A stretch of 64,000 nt of DNA, taken from assembly GCA_013350335.1 (NCBI GenBank), contig CM023537.1, positions 15,070,884 to 15,134,883 on the forward strand. The letters run 5' to 3'. Made by a program: the position numbers and the translations under genes. Position 1 is the first letter of the stretch. Every line of letters starts with the position of its first letter. A model generated the notes under the pieces. The model saw nothing but the letters and a program-made list of their open reading frames with translations. It did no database searches and was not told where the DNA came from. The DNA comes from Chimonanthus salicifolius. Lineage: Eukaryota > Streptophyta > Magnoliopsida > Laurales > Calycanthaceae. Of this stretch, positions 22,583 through 36,400 are shown piece after piece.

Positions 22583-23630
22583 CAGGGGTCGAGATATCGG
22601 CCGATACATAGCGTATCGGCCGATATGTAGCGGCTTTTTAGGACCGCACTATATCGGCCAATAAGCTATGTATCGGCCTTACATAAAGGTTATCGGCCGA
22701 TATGACCGATAAACGGTTGGAAATATCGATCACCTATATTGGCCGATATGTATAAATATCGGTTTTTGAAATTTATTTCCTTCTTAAAAAAAAAAACCAA
22801 TATCGACTTATACGGACAATATATCGGCCCGTATATTAGTTCACATATCAGTCGATATTGGTTGTATCGGTCTGGAAAGAGTGGTAAAAAAAAAAAAATC
22901 TATATCGGTTGTGGGCCCCACACGATATCACGATATTATGTCCTAATATCGGACGATATATGTACCGTTTATCGGTCTGAAATATCGGTCGATATTTCAG
23001 ATTATAGGTCTGTATCAGTTTTTTTTAAATTAAAAGTAATAATATCGGTCCTAGGGCCCACAATCCATTAAAATCCATTAAAATTTCTGCCTCTAAGAAT
23101 AAGAATTTAAAAAATTAGATGAATTTAAAACCACATATCAATCACATACAAGACATAAGGATTTTATGTCGTTCCCTCCAATAAAAAATTTTGCTCGGGG
23201 GCTCTGCCCCCTAGCCCCCGGACAAGGGGGCGCTGCCCCCCTTTGACCCCCCGCACAACGGGGAACTCGACTCCCTAACAAGGTCAATGGGAATGGGATC
23301 ACAAATAAATAGCTTTTAAATGAGATCTTAAATATTTATTATTAATTATTTTATCTTAAATTAGTATGAAAGTATGTAAAATGCTTAATGCCTTAATCAC
23401 TAAATTTATCAAAAAATTCTTACATATTTTTTCATAATTTTAAAAGAAAAATTATCATTTCTCTTCATTTTATTGTTAATTTTAATATTAATCGTATTCG
23501 AAACTTAAATAAATAATTTGAATATGTATATGACCAATATTTAATGAAAAAATTACATTTTCAAGAAACCCCAAATTTTCTGAAATTACCATAAAATTTT
23601 TGGAACAAAATGGAAATATTTGGACCCCTG
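22583..23630. mobile_element. hAT-like TATCGG-family element, 1048 bp copy
   Basis: Termini CAGGGGTCGAGATATCGG and TTTGGACCCCTG are inverted. Flanks TATGAGAG (22575-22582) and CATGAGAG (23631-23638) form an 8-bp target duplication with one mismatch, typical of the hAT superfamily. The first 470 bp is a dense array of ATATCGGCCGATAT-like palindromes. Then comes a GC-rich inverted block (23190-23260), then 370 bp of AT-rich DNA. No transposase frame; the 110-codon plus frame at 22739-23071 merely translates the array. Non-autonomous. Confidence 0.75.
23190..23265. repeat. GC-rich nested hairpin block
   Basis: GGGGGCTCTGCCCCC, then TAGCCCCCGGACAAGGGGGC, then GCTGCCCCC and GACCCCCC. Several overlapping inverted repeats of G5/C5 runs would form strong stems. 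It sits inside the 1048-bp hAT-like element and is starkly different in composition from its AT-rich surroundings. Confidence 0.8.
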
Positions 23631-23638
23631 CATGAGAG

Positions 23639-24359
23639 GCTGAAACTCAATCCATGAGTGACTAACTGATGCTTCAGATGTAAATCTCATATTCCATGGT
23701 GCATCTCAAATCTAATGGTAAACATTTCTCATGCATGAGTATCATTGGACATTAAGATCCAATGTTCTTTGATGCCAAATAGCAAATCCTATCATTATAG
23801 CTGCAGGTACTAGAACATGATAATCAAGGATTATCATTATCTTAAGCTTCTATTATAGATCAAGGATAGGACAACTAGAACATGATAATCAAGGATTGTG
23901 TCCAATTAGATGGAAAAACAGGAGCACAAGTAATGGGCTTCACCTATATTGAATGTGAATCAGGATAAAGAGAATAAAGAAGAGTTCTCCAATAGCTACA
24001 TAGCATGGTTGGGCATTCTTATCAACCTCCAATCTTTATCTTTTATAAGAAATGTATTTTCTTATATTTCCTGGAAAGAATCAAAACCAATGCTTTGAAA
24101 CTTGGAGGCATTCAAACAATGATTCTTTCTAAATGATGTACTAAAAAAGATTAGTCATCTCCCCCTTTGCATTTCTTTCCCTTTATTTAATCTCCACAAA
24201 AATTGAGGAAAAAATGTAGCAACAGAAGCCTCTCACAGTTCTCTTTTCTTACATGCTTGAAGAATATCTTGATTCTAAAATATACATAAAAAATAAAATA
24301 AAAATTAATATGAGAGATTGTGGATATGAGATTCAAGTCTCTAAAACTGACTAGGTTTA
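23639..24359. other. Downstream region of STI
   Basis: Between the hAT-like element and the STI stop codon. It includes a short direct repeat (ACTAGAACATGATAATCAAG followed by GATT at about 23811 and 23874). The part next to 24360 should contain the STI 3' UTR; no polyadenylation site is assigned. Confidence 0.4.
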
Positions 24360-24458
24360 TCATCTGATTCTGTTCTCTGCTGTCTTTAACTTCCCACACC
24401 GTCCAAAATATGAAAGTCTCCTACGCATATGTGATTGAATGGGCGTTCCCTGTTTAAC
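24360..24458 (-). CDS. STI: STI exon 6 (residues 1186-1217 and stop)
   Basis: Acceptor ACCAG|GTTAAACAG. Encodes VKQGTPIQSHMRRRLSYFGR then CGKLKTAENRIR and TGA. The basic tail matches the family ending (VKGT..RSR...RRFSLF...C.K.RK...IRR). Its start and stop close the frame at exactly 1217 residues. Confidence 0.88.
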   Translation of the reverse strand, partial: VKQGTPIQSHMRRRLSYFGRCGKLKTAENRIR

Positions 24459-27400
24459 CTGGTTAATGAAGAAAAGGAAAAAGAAAACCATTGGTATTGA
24501 TTGCTAAACGATGTATCCATAGAAATGAATTGAGTGAGACATGATCCACATGTATGGAAGGCCTACCTTTCCCCTATAAGTTCTGGAGGCTTTCCAACAA
24601 ATAAGTCCGCTGCAGCCAGGGCCTGATTCATATCCCCTGCACAAACACCACATATAATTAATAGGTGGAGCACCATAAGCAAGAGACACAAAGTGAAGTA
24701 CAGCTTAATAAGAAGCTTAATTTTTAACTTATAACTTAGAAGCAAACTTTAAAATAAAAAAAGGTTTAAGGACTGTTTGTATGGCACAATCCAGTTTCTT
24801 GAAACCACTGAAAATTTGAAATTGGGATTTTTCATAATTCCGAGACAGATCTCGCCAAACTTTACTGTCATAAGTATTTTTAATACACATCCTTTTTCTT
24901 TTCTTTTTTGATTGAATGCATGTGACAGGCCAAAGGACCCACCATATTTAAAGCAGACTTGCAAAGCATCCATCGTCATCAACATCATAACCACTGATCC
25001 ATCATCATCTATATTTTTTGACAGGATTTTTTAGTACCCAACCACCAAAAATCAGTGCCAAAGATCATTTTAGCCACTCGTGTCAAGGCACTGAAATTAA
25101 AGGTCAAGATGAGAAGCAACAAATGTGTATAAATGTCATTTTCATTTTTTCATTATATTGGATTAAATGGTTAGCAATGATATTGGTCTTAAGTATCCCA
25201 TGATCAGGCCTAGTGGTTGAGTGATCAATGTCGCGGACTTGGCGAATCCTTCCTTGGTTCAAGCCCGTTGACACTCACTATTGCCTCCAATGCTCAAGTG
25301 AGTAAGCCTTCAAACAACTTGGTCACTCTTTGGACCAATGGTGATCACACCAAATCACACACAACTAGAACACAAAAATGAGAGAAATGGAACTCCAAGA
25401 CTTGAACAAATACAGATTCAACTTATATTGATGAACAAAGAAAAATACAAGGCTTGAACACTTTGCAAGCACTCTTGAAGCTATCCAACAAACTTCACCA
25501 CTAGGGGAATTCAACCTTTCCCAAGCTTTCCTAGAGTTTAGCTTTACTCCTTGCAAGCTTATGAGGGTTGTTTCCGAATGAACTCTCCATTCCTTTATAT
25601 ACTTGATGGTCTACTCCATGGATGGCTAGGATGGTGTCACTTGCACAATCCTACACACCATGAAACTTCAAGTCCTTTAGACACTCCACATGACTCTAGC
25701 ACCTTGGAGAGTCTTCTTGAACTATCTGGAACCTTTAGCATCATTTTGACTCTTCTTGCACTTTCTGAGCATTCTCAAGCATTCTGAAAATTTCTACACA
25801 GTTGAAACCTCCATTCTTCGAGTTTGGCCATACCTCGTGCAAAATTTTGTCATTAACTTTGGTCTTTGTAGCTGATCATCTTGTCACGGAGTCCGGACCC
25901 ATGATAGTCTCCTTACTAAAAATCTTTGATGCCCTCATCACGATCCTTTCTTTCTTCCAGCACATCTTCTCGACTTCTTCAGCCATGGATACGTGCAATA
26001 TACCCACATTTTCTTCCATGGGCAAGTGCTCTTGACATACCTCATTTTCTTGTTTTTCGATGGCTTCAAGCACTTCATCTTCTTCGAGAGGCTCTTCACC
26101 ACTATTTTCATCAGTTGCCCTTTTGAATAGGATAGTCCAAAGATCTATGCCCCACCCTATGGCACACATAACACTTTCCTTTTGGACTATTTATATTGAT
26201 GTCCTCATTCATGCACTTTGGGCCAACCGATCACTTTGGACAATCCCATGATCGATGCTTTGTTGCATAGCACCATAAACATGTTACCTCCGAAGTTGTC
26301 ACGTAGCACCATAAAAATGTTAAAAGGGTTGTTTGCAAATGAACTCTACATTACTTTATATACTTGAGGGTCTAATCCATAGATGGCTAGGATAGTGCTA
26401 TTGGTCACAATCGTACAAACCATGAAGCTTTTAGACATCTAGACACTCCACATGACTCTAGCACCTTGGAGTCTTCTTGAACAATCCAGCACCTCCTGCA
26501 TATTCCAGACTCTTCTTGTACTTTCTGGGCCATTCTCGAACATTCCAGAAATCACCACGACATCGAAAGCTCCGTTCTTCGAGTTTGGCCATACCTCGTG
26601 TTCACATTGACTTTGGCCTTCGTAACTGACCGTCTTGTCACGAAGTCGCAACCCGTGACATCTAGCCCATTACATGTACCAATGTTTTAAATATTGCTTG
26701 TAGATCAAACCATCCGAATAGAAAGTTGGGTTGGATCTGTTTGAATTGTGGTCAAACTCAGTCAAATCTATGACATCAGCATGTCATAAATTATATTAAA
26801 TAGCTAATTAATTATTATTAACAAATGAGTTCAAATATAATGTACATAAATAAATATAAAATGTCAAATGTCAAATACAAAACACATAAAGTATAAAAAT
26901 TAAACAATCATATTTTCATAAAAGACGTCTTTGTCCATACTAACTATAGTTATAAATAACAATGTAATTCAACAATCCAACATAATAAGTTCCAAAATGC
27001 AATTCTGTTATCTTTAAAACCTTTTTGAGGTTCAAACCCATTTTCTAACCGTAACTTTATTATCTGGTCAATTACAACATTTCATGTGATTTCTAGATAT
27101 ATGACCAAGAATTGGTAAGGTCTAAATTATTCACCTCATGATTCTTGCTAAGTACCTTACTACAGTCTATACATTAAAACAGAATAACAAATTAATACTG
27201 TATAGTATATATAATTCATGTAGGCACTCAATAAATAGGATTAGTTTTGAATAAGTAGTTTTAATGACATATAAGTTAAATCTAGGAATTTAGCCATAAA
27301 TCAGCCAATAATAGTAATGGAGTTTACACCAATGTCCCATGTCCCCTGATACCTCAAATGCTGGAGAAATATGGTTCATATCCCCAATAAATATGCTCAT

Positions 27401-30400
27401 TTGTAAATTGAATTATATATTCTAATATTTGGGGGACAATCTTCAAAAAATTGTATCAACTCAGAATTGGATGGATTGAATAAAACATGTGTAACTTTTC
27501 CAAAGAAGAGGAAGAAGTTATACACAAACAAATCAAGTTGTATCTTGGGTAGATCCGTGAATGAAGAAATTAGGATTTTAGGATACGGAATAAAACATGG
27601 CTATATCCAAGTTACCCTTTCATGATCCAAGATATCTTATGCATTTGCCCCCAATTGGATTGGATAATCAAACTGGCAATCAAAACCTCGATGATTAGAC
27701 ATATCCATAGAAACACCAAAAGTTTTACGTTCTTCAAAGAACAAAATAAGTAGATTTTGAAATTTCCATTCACTAATTGAGGTTGGATGAAGCCATGTCA
27801 GCTAAGTGTTAAACATGGTCAGTTCAGCCAAATCAGCAAATTTTATTCATGGTGGGAAGTAATAGAAGCTGATGTTGTTTAATGGATAAAGGATGGTTAA
27901 AACAAGAAATATAATGCAATAATACAATATATAAGAAGTTACTCACATGCTCTCTTTGTCAAAATTGGCGGCCAAGCTGTTTCTGTGCAATAAGCTAGGA
28001 GACATGGGATAGTGATCAACTTTTCTGTTTTTGTGGTGACCACGACTATCATTGACTTTCAAGCTCTCAATTCCATCATTCAGTTCATCCTCCCACTTCT
28101 TGGAAGATATGGTCAATGCCATCTTGGAGCCCGTTTCGTCCTGGTGGTAGAGTCTGTCTTGTGGAAGTACTTGATTTCTTTCAGGTTTAAAACGACTAAA
28201 TGATCCTGGTGTACCTTTTTCTGTAGCTTGTAGCCATGCACTCTCCAACCTTTGCTCATCAATAGCTGACTGTGTCCTTCGGATGGGAACCACTGACCTT
28301 GCTCTATCAACATTCCCGTCTAAGGAGACAGGTAAATGCACTCCTTCAGAGCTTTCATCTAGCAAAGTAAAGCCATCACATGAACCTACTTGTGCACTTT
28401 GTAGCATACAATTGTAATTCTTAAAGCTTTTTCTGTGAGTGTTTAGTGGTTCCTTGTTCAGATCTTGATCAGCAGAAATATTTGATTTATTTCTTTCCCC
28501 ATGTTTTACCCCAATAATCTGCTTATGGACCATAGATCCTGGCATCTTCCCTGGTGTTATTCCATTTACAGACCTGCCCCCATCTGGTATTAGTCCTATT
28601 CTCACTTCAACATTGTGTCTCAGAACCATTTCCATTGAATTTGTTATACTGCTTAGAAACCTCTCTGCTCTAGATTTGATATCAACATCACCAAATGCTA
28701 TACATGCAATCAGAACACCTGAATGAAGTGCAATATTAGATGCATGAATAATAATAATAATAGAAGAGATTATTTTCATATATGCATGTAAATGTGGGTG
28801 TCCAATATGCATGCGTATATCATCATCAATTCATCATAATTATCAGACAGTATTCCATCTATTTGGAGTCAGCTTTATGAGTTTTTCTTCTCCAACTGAC
28901 CCTATCATAAACCATACCGACAGTCACTCTCTAATCAAGCATGTCCTTTATCCCTTCCTCCAACGTGCATGCATACATGCATATGCTTAACCTGAGATGA
29001 CATGATTTTCAGGTTTTCTATGTGTTCAAAGTGTGCAAGATGAGGACCACTATTGCAATTCACTGGTACAACAGGGACTTATAAATGGGACCACCTTATT
29101 TGCACAAGCATCAGTGATGAGTAGAGCTGCCATGATGCAATAATGCACAAACCACCCACTGCCATCTGACCTGATCAAAATTCTTTATAGAACATGTACT
29201 TATGATCATATGGACAATTCTTTGTGGTTCCATGTGATCATTTCAAAACTGCACCCCAATACCATCAACCCAATCCTGACTTGTTGTATGTCCAATGACA
29301 CCAACCCACAAGATATCAGCCATTGGTCTTTTATCACAAAAATGCCAGTCATTAGGACCACAGAACACAGCAATTGTGACTTGCCCCTCAACCAAAAATG
29401 GCATCCCTATTCCCATCCATGTGATTGGTATGACAACCACCTCACTGTTTTAGGTACCAATGCTCATAAAATCATGGTAAGCACAAATAAAACTCATTTC
29501 GTACCAGACCAAAAGAATAGGCCTTTCGATGAACCCATTGAAATGGTCCCTCGTGGCCATGTGATCTGTGTTGTGTGTGTGTGCGTGCGTGTGTGTGTGT
29601 GTGTGTGTGTGTGAGAAAGAGAGAGAGAGAGAGAGATGGACGTTAACATGAGAATTGATCTCATTTCAGCTTAGGTGTAAATTGCAAACCATCTTGTGGG
29701 CCGAACACCATTGAAATATCATTCAAAAGGGTGAAGGTAGGAAGATCCTACTGTGGATTAAAGGGCCAAATATAAACTCATTCAATGATGAAAATAATAA
29801 TTTTAAGGACCCGAAAGATTTGATGGTCTCAACTTTGGTGAATCAACTAACAATGCATATCAATCTATAGTTGCAAACTAACCTACATGGAATATTTTGA
29901 TTTAATCATACACCTTATGGCAGAAATCAAAAAGGGGAAGTCATTTTCCCACCATCCCTCATGAGAAACTGGTTTCATTTAAAAAATGGCCTTAGTGAGG
30001 ATAATGTGTTTTTGCCAAAAAGAAAAGAAAAACATACATACACACAGAGAGAGTTATGCATTCAAATTCTGCCTTTTTGGCAAAGATAGGATAAGACAAA
30101 CACAAGGAGAAAACAGCCTAGGATTTTGAAACATACCACCTTGTTTTGTGCTGGTGCTACTTTCAATTAAATCCCATTTGCACTGCATTTGGCCAATGTG
30201 GCCTTAGGCCCAACATGGAATTCAAATGTTGACCAATTCATTGTACTTAATAGGCAGAATATTGAAGAACTTTCTTGATAGCTGAAACTCAGGCAAGTCC
30301 ATTCAATGATGCCTAGGCTTTAAAAGCCAAGCCCAAAATTTTATTTCTATGAGCAAAGAACAGATTGATTATTGACAACAGTAAATTTTCCATAAACATA

Positions 30401-33400
30401 ATGTGATCTCATTAAGTTGGCCTAGTTTAACTGACAATATAAGAGAGGGGGGGGGGGGGGTGGGGGCGGTGGGAGGTGGGAGGTGTAGAGAAATTGGGTG
30501 TGGATTTTCTAACTATTGTTCTAAAGCAGCAAACCAGATTCGTAGACAAAAAATGTGATGATGCAACAATAGAAGAGAATTTCCATGATGTCTAGAAACA
30601 AAATACAAACTAAATGAGAAATAAGAGTTATTAGACCTGCATTGATTTATGCGTGGTTAGACAACATCATTTACGGAGGGGAGATTCTATAAAACTGCTA
30701 TTAGACCAACAAAGATATGGAGCAGATTGTTGAGCAATGAGCAAAGACAAGTACCAATTAGAAAGGTATGTATACTAAGATGAATGAGTGGAATAACATT
30801 AAAAGATGGAACTAGAAATGGTAATATTAGAGAGACCATGAAAACAGCCCCGGTAGATGAGAAAAATGAGGCAAAGCCATTTAAAATGATTTAGACATGT
30901 ATATGGGACTGGAAGGAACAGGTGGGGGGGAAGGGACCATTAAATACTTGGATTGACGGTGGAAACATATAGTAGATTATAAGTTAAAAGAGAATATGAT
31001 TTTTGATAGGGTAAAGAGGGAGTAAACTCAGAAAGCCATCTCCAAATAGGAAAGTGGCAATGATGATGAAAATGAGAAGGGATAGTGAGGTTTCATTGTT
31101 GCAAACAATTTTGAAATCCAGACACTGTGCATGTTTGCACATGGATGTGCATTTGATGGATTGAGGCATACCCTTAGTTTCTGAAATAGACAATAGTTTT
31201 CCATGAGTATATAACAATTGCTTCAACGTCTTTGAGTAGCACCTCTCTATACACCTTCTCCAAATCTCATCCAACTTGTCTGGGCTAACACTTCCTATGG
31301 ATTTGCAGCCTGTTGGCAAGGCATGAGAACCAGAATACCCTAGCACTGACATGCTAGATGATGGATTGCCAAGAGGGCTACAATGTCCATTTGATGTTCG
31401 AAGGATTGAAGCAGACCTAGACCGCCCAACTACATGAAAACCATCAAGCTCATTTCCATCAGTTGAAGTGTCAGTAGCAGTTTCTGGCGTATCTTCCTTC
31501 ATTTTCTTGACCCCCTCTTTGCTATTGCTATTTGAGCATGTAGAATCTAAAGAATGTCCAGAACCAAGCTGTAGCAGAGCTGCAGTAAACCATGTTGAGC
31601 GCTCGCTTGAAACCCGTAGCTGCTTTTCAGCTTCGGAAAGAATCTTTAAAGCTTGCTTCAGTCTTTCTAACTCTGCTTCTGTCACTGAGAATGATAAACA
31701 GAAACAAGGAGCCAAAATAAGTGATTGAGGTACAGATCGAAGTTCACAATCCATAGCAGAGAGTAATAGCAAACCAAATTAATAAATATTTTTCCCTAGT
31801 GTCCATGACTAGATAGAGAATATTTTGATATGGTATAGAGAAGCTACGGATACATGAAAATGAGCACCAATAGCTATTAAATAGTAAAAATATTAAACAT
31901 GACTCTTCTACCATAAGATGAAAGGTGACAAGCCTAAGAAGTATAAAACTTTGAGGCAACACTGACACCAAACCCCACCAATGGTGCAAGAGGCAGAAAG
32001 GGGTTTACCCTCATCTGAAATTGTTTGCCATTATTCAAATTAAAGAATCCAAAGTTTGTGTTTCCTAAATGTTGAAGGTGGGTGGGGACTTACTAAAAAA
32101 TCAACCTTCAGGTTGCAACCACACACTAAAAATCATACTGACAAATATTAGTTTTAGGGGTAAATCCAATGGCCTAGTTGTGTTTGCATTGGCTTGATGA
32201 TTCAATAATTATTACTCTAGAGAAGTGAGAAATTGCTTAGAGAGCAACAAACTTGTAAAAGGTTATGGATTCATTAAAGGTTGGGCTCACACGCCCCAGT
32301 TAGGACCAACTGAACGATTCAATTGACTTGACAGGACATTTTCTAGATGCCAAATTCTCAAAAGTTCAATAGCTTAGATATTGTTCTAAAAATTCTTTGA
32401 ACTGAGTGATGTACCCATGCCAGGCATATCTCCAGGTTGGATTCTTCATTGATTATTCTAGGACTTTCAGTTACTATTTTGTTGTTTTCAAAGATCTTAC
32501 CATGCCCTTTCTTCTCATGCACTAGCTAGAAATATTGCATTGTTTATTACTTGATTGTTTAGAGTAAAATTTCTAAGTTGTTTCTGTGCTGTTTTCATTT
32601 AAAAATAAATATTTATTTACTCTGATCAGGTGTTATGCTGAATCAGTAAACTGCATGCCTTGGTATTGGCTGAATGGCACACTTCACACCAGTGTCAAAT
32701 TCCATCACATGTAACCATACTCATGCAACAATGTTTCATATGACTCAACAACTTCTAGTTCCACCAGTGAATTCACCTTTAAATGACTCTTTAAACCCAT
32801 GATAAAGTACCCTTTTCCTAAGTGCCTGCATGTGGACCAGTTTTATCCAGACATTGATCTGGTGACTTCAACTTAAACGGCCACATACTAAAAGTGGCCC
32901 AAGTCAAACTTGGATGAAATTTATGTATGAATCATTTATACATATGATGTTCCTGAAATGGTTAAAAATAGGATTTTTTCTTCCCAAGGAATTTGGAGAC
33001 ATGCTCTATGCAAATTGGAGCCCATCTATCAAATTCAAGTATCATTTCATTTCCAATTCACTCATAAAAAAAAAAAAAACTCGATCCATCAAGTGGAAAA
33101 ATATTATTTAAATCAGCCTATAAAGGCCGCAAGGATGTGATAGGACTAGTATTATGGTACTTCAATTATAATTCTTTAATACAAAAGTGCACTTTATTAG
33201 CAGCACTTGAAGGTACTATGGATAATCGTAGACACAAATTTTTCAAAAATAAAATTTAGAAATTAAACATGTCGATATCCATAAACTGATGTATCTTGAA
33301 TTTGAACATGAAATATTGGGTATAATGGTTTTAAGCAATAAGTAAACAACTCCTCAGTTAGGAGATCGGCTTAGCATCCCTTACAAGCCAAACTTCAAGC

Positions 33401-36400
33401 ACAAATGACAATTACATGAATTAAACTTTGAAAATACATAAATTTACAACTCTAACATCCATGTTCATTGTGGCAGCTTTAGCACATTCAAATTTTAAAA
33501 TGGAATCCACAAATCTTTTTACTTCTCCATTGAAGTTTGATGAATTAGTCCACTTGTTGGAGGTTTATGGATTTGTTCCTTTAGTGGGGCCTTCAAGATT
33601 TGTTCAACTTATAGAGGTTCATGGATGATCCTCCTATGGGATCCACCAAGCTTATTCCACTAGTTAAGGGTCCAAATCAGTGTTATGAAAACTGAACCGG
33701 CCCGTGGTTGAACCGGCAGTTCAACCGTAACTGGCTGAACCACAGGCCAGTTTACACAAAAACCCTTACTATATATAAAACTGCAAAAGTCCGGTCAGAC
33801 TCGCAGGTCTGACCGGTTTTATTTAAAATACCTTGAACCGTAACTCAAGAAAACCCAACCTAAAATTTAAAAAAATATTAATTTCAAAAAATTCATAATG
33901 CATTTTCCATTAAAATAATTTATTTATTATCATGGGCCAGCCCCGAAAGGCCAGCCCAAAATCTCAGCTTCCAAAGGTCAAGACTAGTGTAAGCCTGTGA
34001 GGATTTCATTCTTCCTTCCCAAATTTATAGGCAAAACCGGGTTCAACATTTCTGAGAGTTTTCTATGTGGGACTTGTGGGAACCTGGGAACTACACTTAA
34101 CCATTGAACATGTGTGTGGACATGCACTTGCACTGGGAGTTACGCTTGAACTGTTGGGCATGCACATACAACCCTAGTCCCAACATGCACATGCACTTGC
34201 TCTCAAACGTGGGATTGCTTGCTGGGAGTTATAGTAGCCATTAAAAATGAGTTGAGACTCAAGGCATATAAATAAATAAAAATTAATATTTTAAAAGGCC
34301 AAAATATATTTGTTTTATTTTGCATATTTTTATACTCTCAAAAAAAGAAAATACCGGTGTCTGTTTCACACTTGTAGAAGATTTAGTGCCCTTTGGTGAA
34401 ACACAAACCACACTTGGATTGATGGATTAAGTGGCCATAGGTGAGACCCAAACCACACTTGCATGGATGAATTAAGTGTCCATGGGTGAAACCCAAACTG
34501 CACTTATAAAAGATTTAGTGCCCTTCGGAAAATGAAAACCACACTATGAAAATTGAGCTTGAAGGACCTAGAGCTCTTGCTCCCTCGAAAAGGAATGGAT
34601 CTCTCCAAAAAGATGAAACCCAACAAATAGGGTATTTACAGCTATAAGATAACTACGATGGTCCGTGACTGTTACTCAGATGGATCCATCCGTGGATTGT
34701 AATCCATGAATGGATGCAATATCTCTCAAGATTTTGCTTGTGCAACCCACCTAAAAATGATTTTTAATGCTTAAGCACTTCAAAAAAAAATCCAATTGGA
34801 TTAATTTATGCCACTGTGAACCTTAATCCGCCATTAATTAATCACTAATGGTTCTCTATTACTTTGAACGATGCATGTGCTTTGAGCTCCATTTCTTTGT
34901 ATATTTTGATTCATATATCATATCAATGATCTATAAATTGCATTGGAGAGATGATAAAAGGATCTTTGATATGCAATGTTGCCTTTAACCAATGTGTCAT
35001 CAAGGGTGGGCCACACTGCATATTTTGATCCATGTGTCGAATCGACAATTTGTACATTGCATTCAAAAGCTACTGTAAGGATCTTCAACATGACATATTT
35101 GGCCTCAACCATCAAATCATCATAGCTGAGCTGTCTTTTCTTTTTCTTTTTTCTTTTTTCTTTTTTTTGTATCAGATCATCAATCTGCAAGTTGCAAACA
35201 TCCCTTGGACTAAGTTGCAAACGATGTTGCAGACTTCTTGGCGAAAGCTGGTGTTCATCTTCAAACACCGGCTTTGGAAATTTTTCCTATTGCCAACCTT
35301 GGGAGTTGGAAGATTCAGACCTTCCTTTGGGTTTAGTTTGGGGTGGATTATTTGATGTCTCTTTTCTTTTTTCTTTTTCTTATGTTTTTTGTAATTCTTG
35401 TTCTTATTCCTCGCTCTGAGTATATATCTCCTATACTCATATCTTTCTTATATACACTTTTCTTGTTTTAATGGAATTTAATTGTTAATGTTTCAAAAAA
35501 AAAAAAGACTAAGATACATCATCAATTAAACCCAATGCCTTCTTTGATCGATCAAATACTAAAAGGTCCAAATTGACTCCATCCTTCATCAGTCTGACTT
35601 TCTTTCACTAGATTTTGACATTTTTGCTTGATCAACCCATTGAAACTTGAATATGTGATCACAAAGAAATTTTGCAAAGATTTTAAGTTTCAACAATAAT
35701 CAATAGCAAAGGCCAAATAAGTATGTCCATTTGTGCTTACTTCAACATGCTATAAGGAAGCTCAATCTAGCAAAGAAAAGACAAGGTGAAGTTAGGCACT
35801 TACAACTTCGCGTTCGAAAAGATGAGCCATTACATTTGGTATCAACCAACCGGTAAGTTCCAGCAATAATATCCATCATCAGCCCTGCTAGTTGAGACAT
35901 CAAGGCCAATGGATCAATACCTGAGTTCATCAATTCTCTAGCCCTTCTCACTGTTTCTGCAGTATCTGATGACATGGCCAACTCCAAAATATCCAGTAAT
36001 TTCTCATCTGAAACAACTCCAACCTAGATGAGCAGCAACAAGTACATGCATGTGTTAGATTCAATAACTAGTTATGATCGTTTGGAGTATGATACACATA
36101 AGCTGGAAACTGCTGTGTTATAGTATTAAAGAAAAACAGTATTATTCAACACATTCTTCAGAAGTGCAGGTTCCATGCACATATTTGGTTGGAAATATTA
36201 AAAACATATATAATACATTTATCTTCCCGTACTTCAGCATATTTTGTCACACTTTGTTGAAAAATATGGTCTAAAACATATTTATTTTTAACTTAAATTT
36301 GTTTATAATCATTTTTAACTGTATTTTTCAATGTATACCGAGGTACACAGTATTTTTGCTGCATTTTGAATGACACTATGATTTAACTCATAAAAATTAA

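Larger units (their letters stand above)
28719..31171 (-). other. STI intron 3
   Basis: A 2.5-kb intron. Contents: (GT)n microsatellite (29571-29612) running into (GA)n (29615-29636), a G-rich tract (30446-30483) and a plus-strand LINE relic (30655-30930). No second gene. Confidence 0.6.
31685..35803 (-). other. STI intron 2
   Basis: A 4.1-kb intron with a GAACCGG-rich repeat (33683-33850), an imperfect 65-bp tandem array (34363-34550), a 115-bp direct repeat (34905-35130) and a LINE 3' end with poly-A (35190-35506). No nested gene was recognised. Confidence 0.6.

Noticed and set aside
22739..23071. 110-codon plus frame with repeated ISDYRS/YRSEIS-like words
   Set aside because: It is the translation of the TATCGG palindrome array, not a protein-coding gene.
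29210..29614. 134-codon plus frame ending in a Val/Cys repeat
   Set aside because: Its tail is the (GT)n microsatellite, it lies in STI intron 3, and no homology was recognised.
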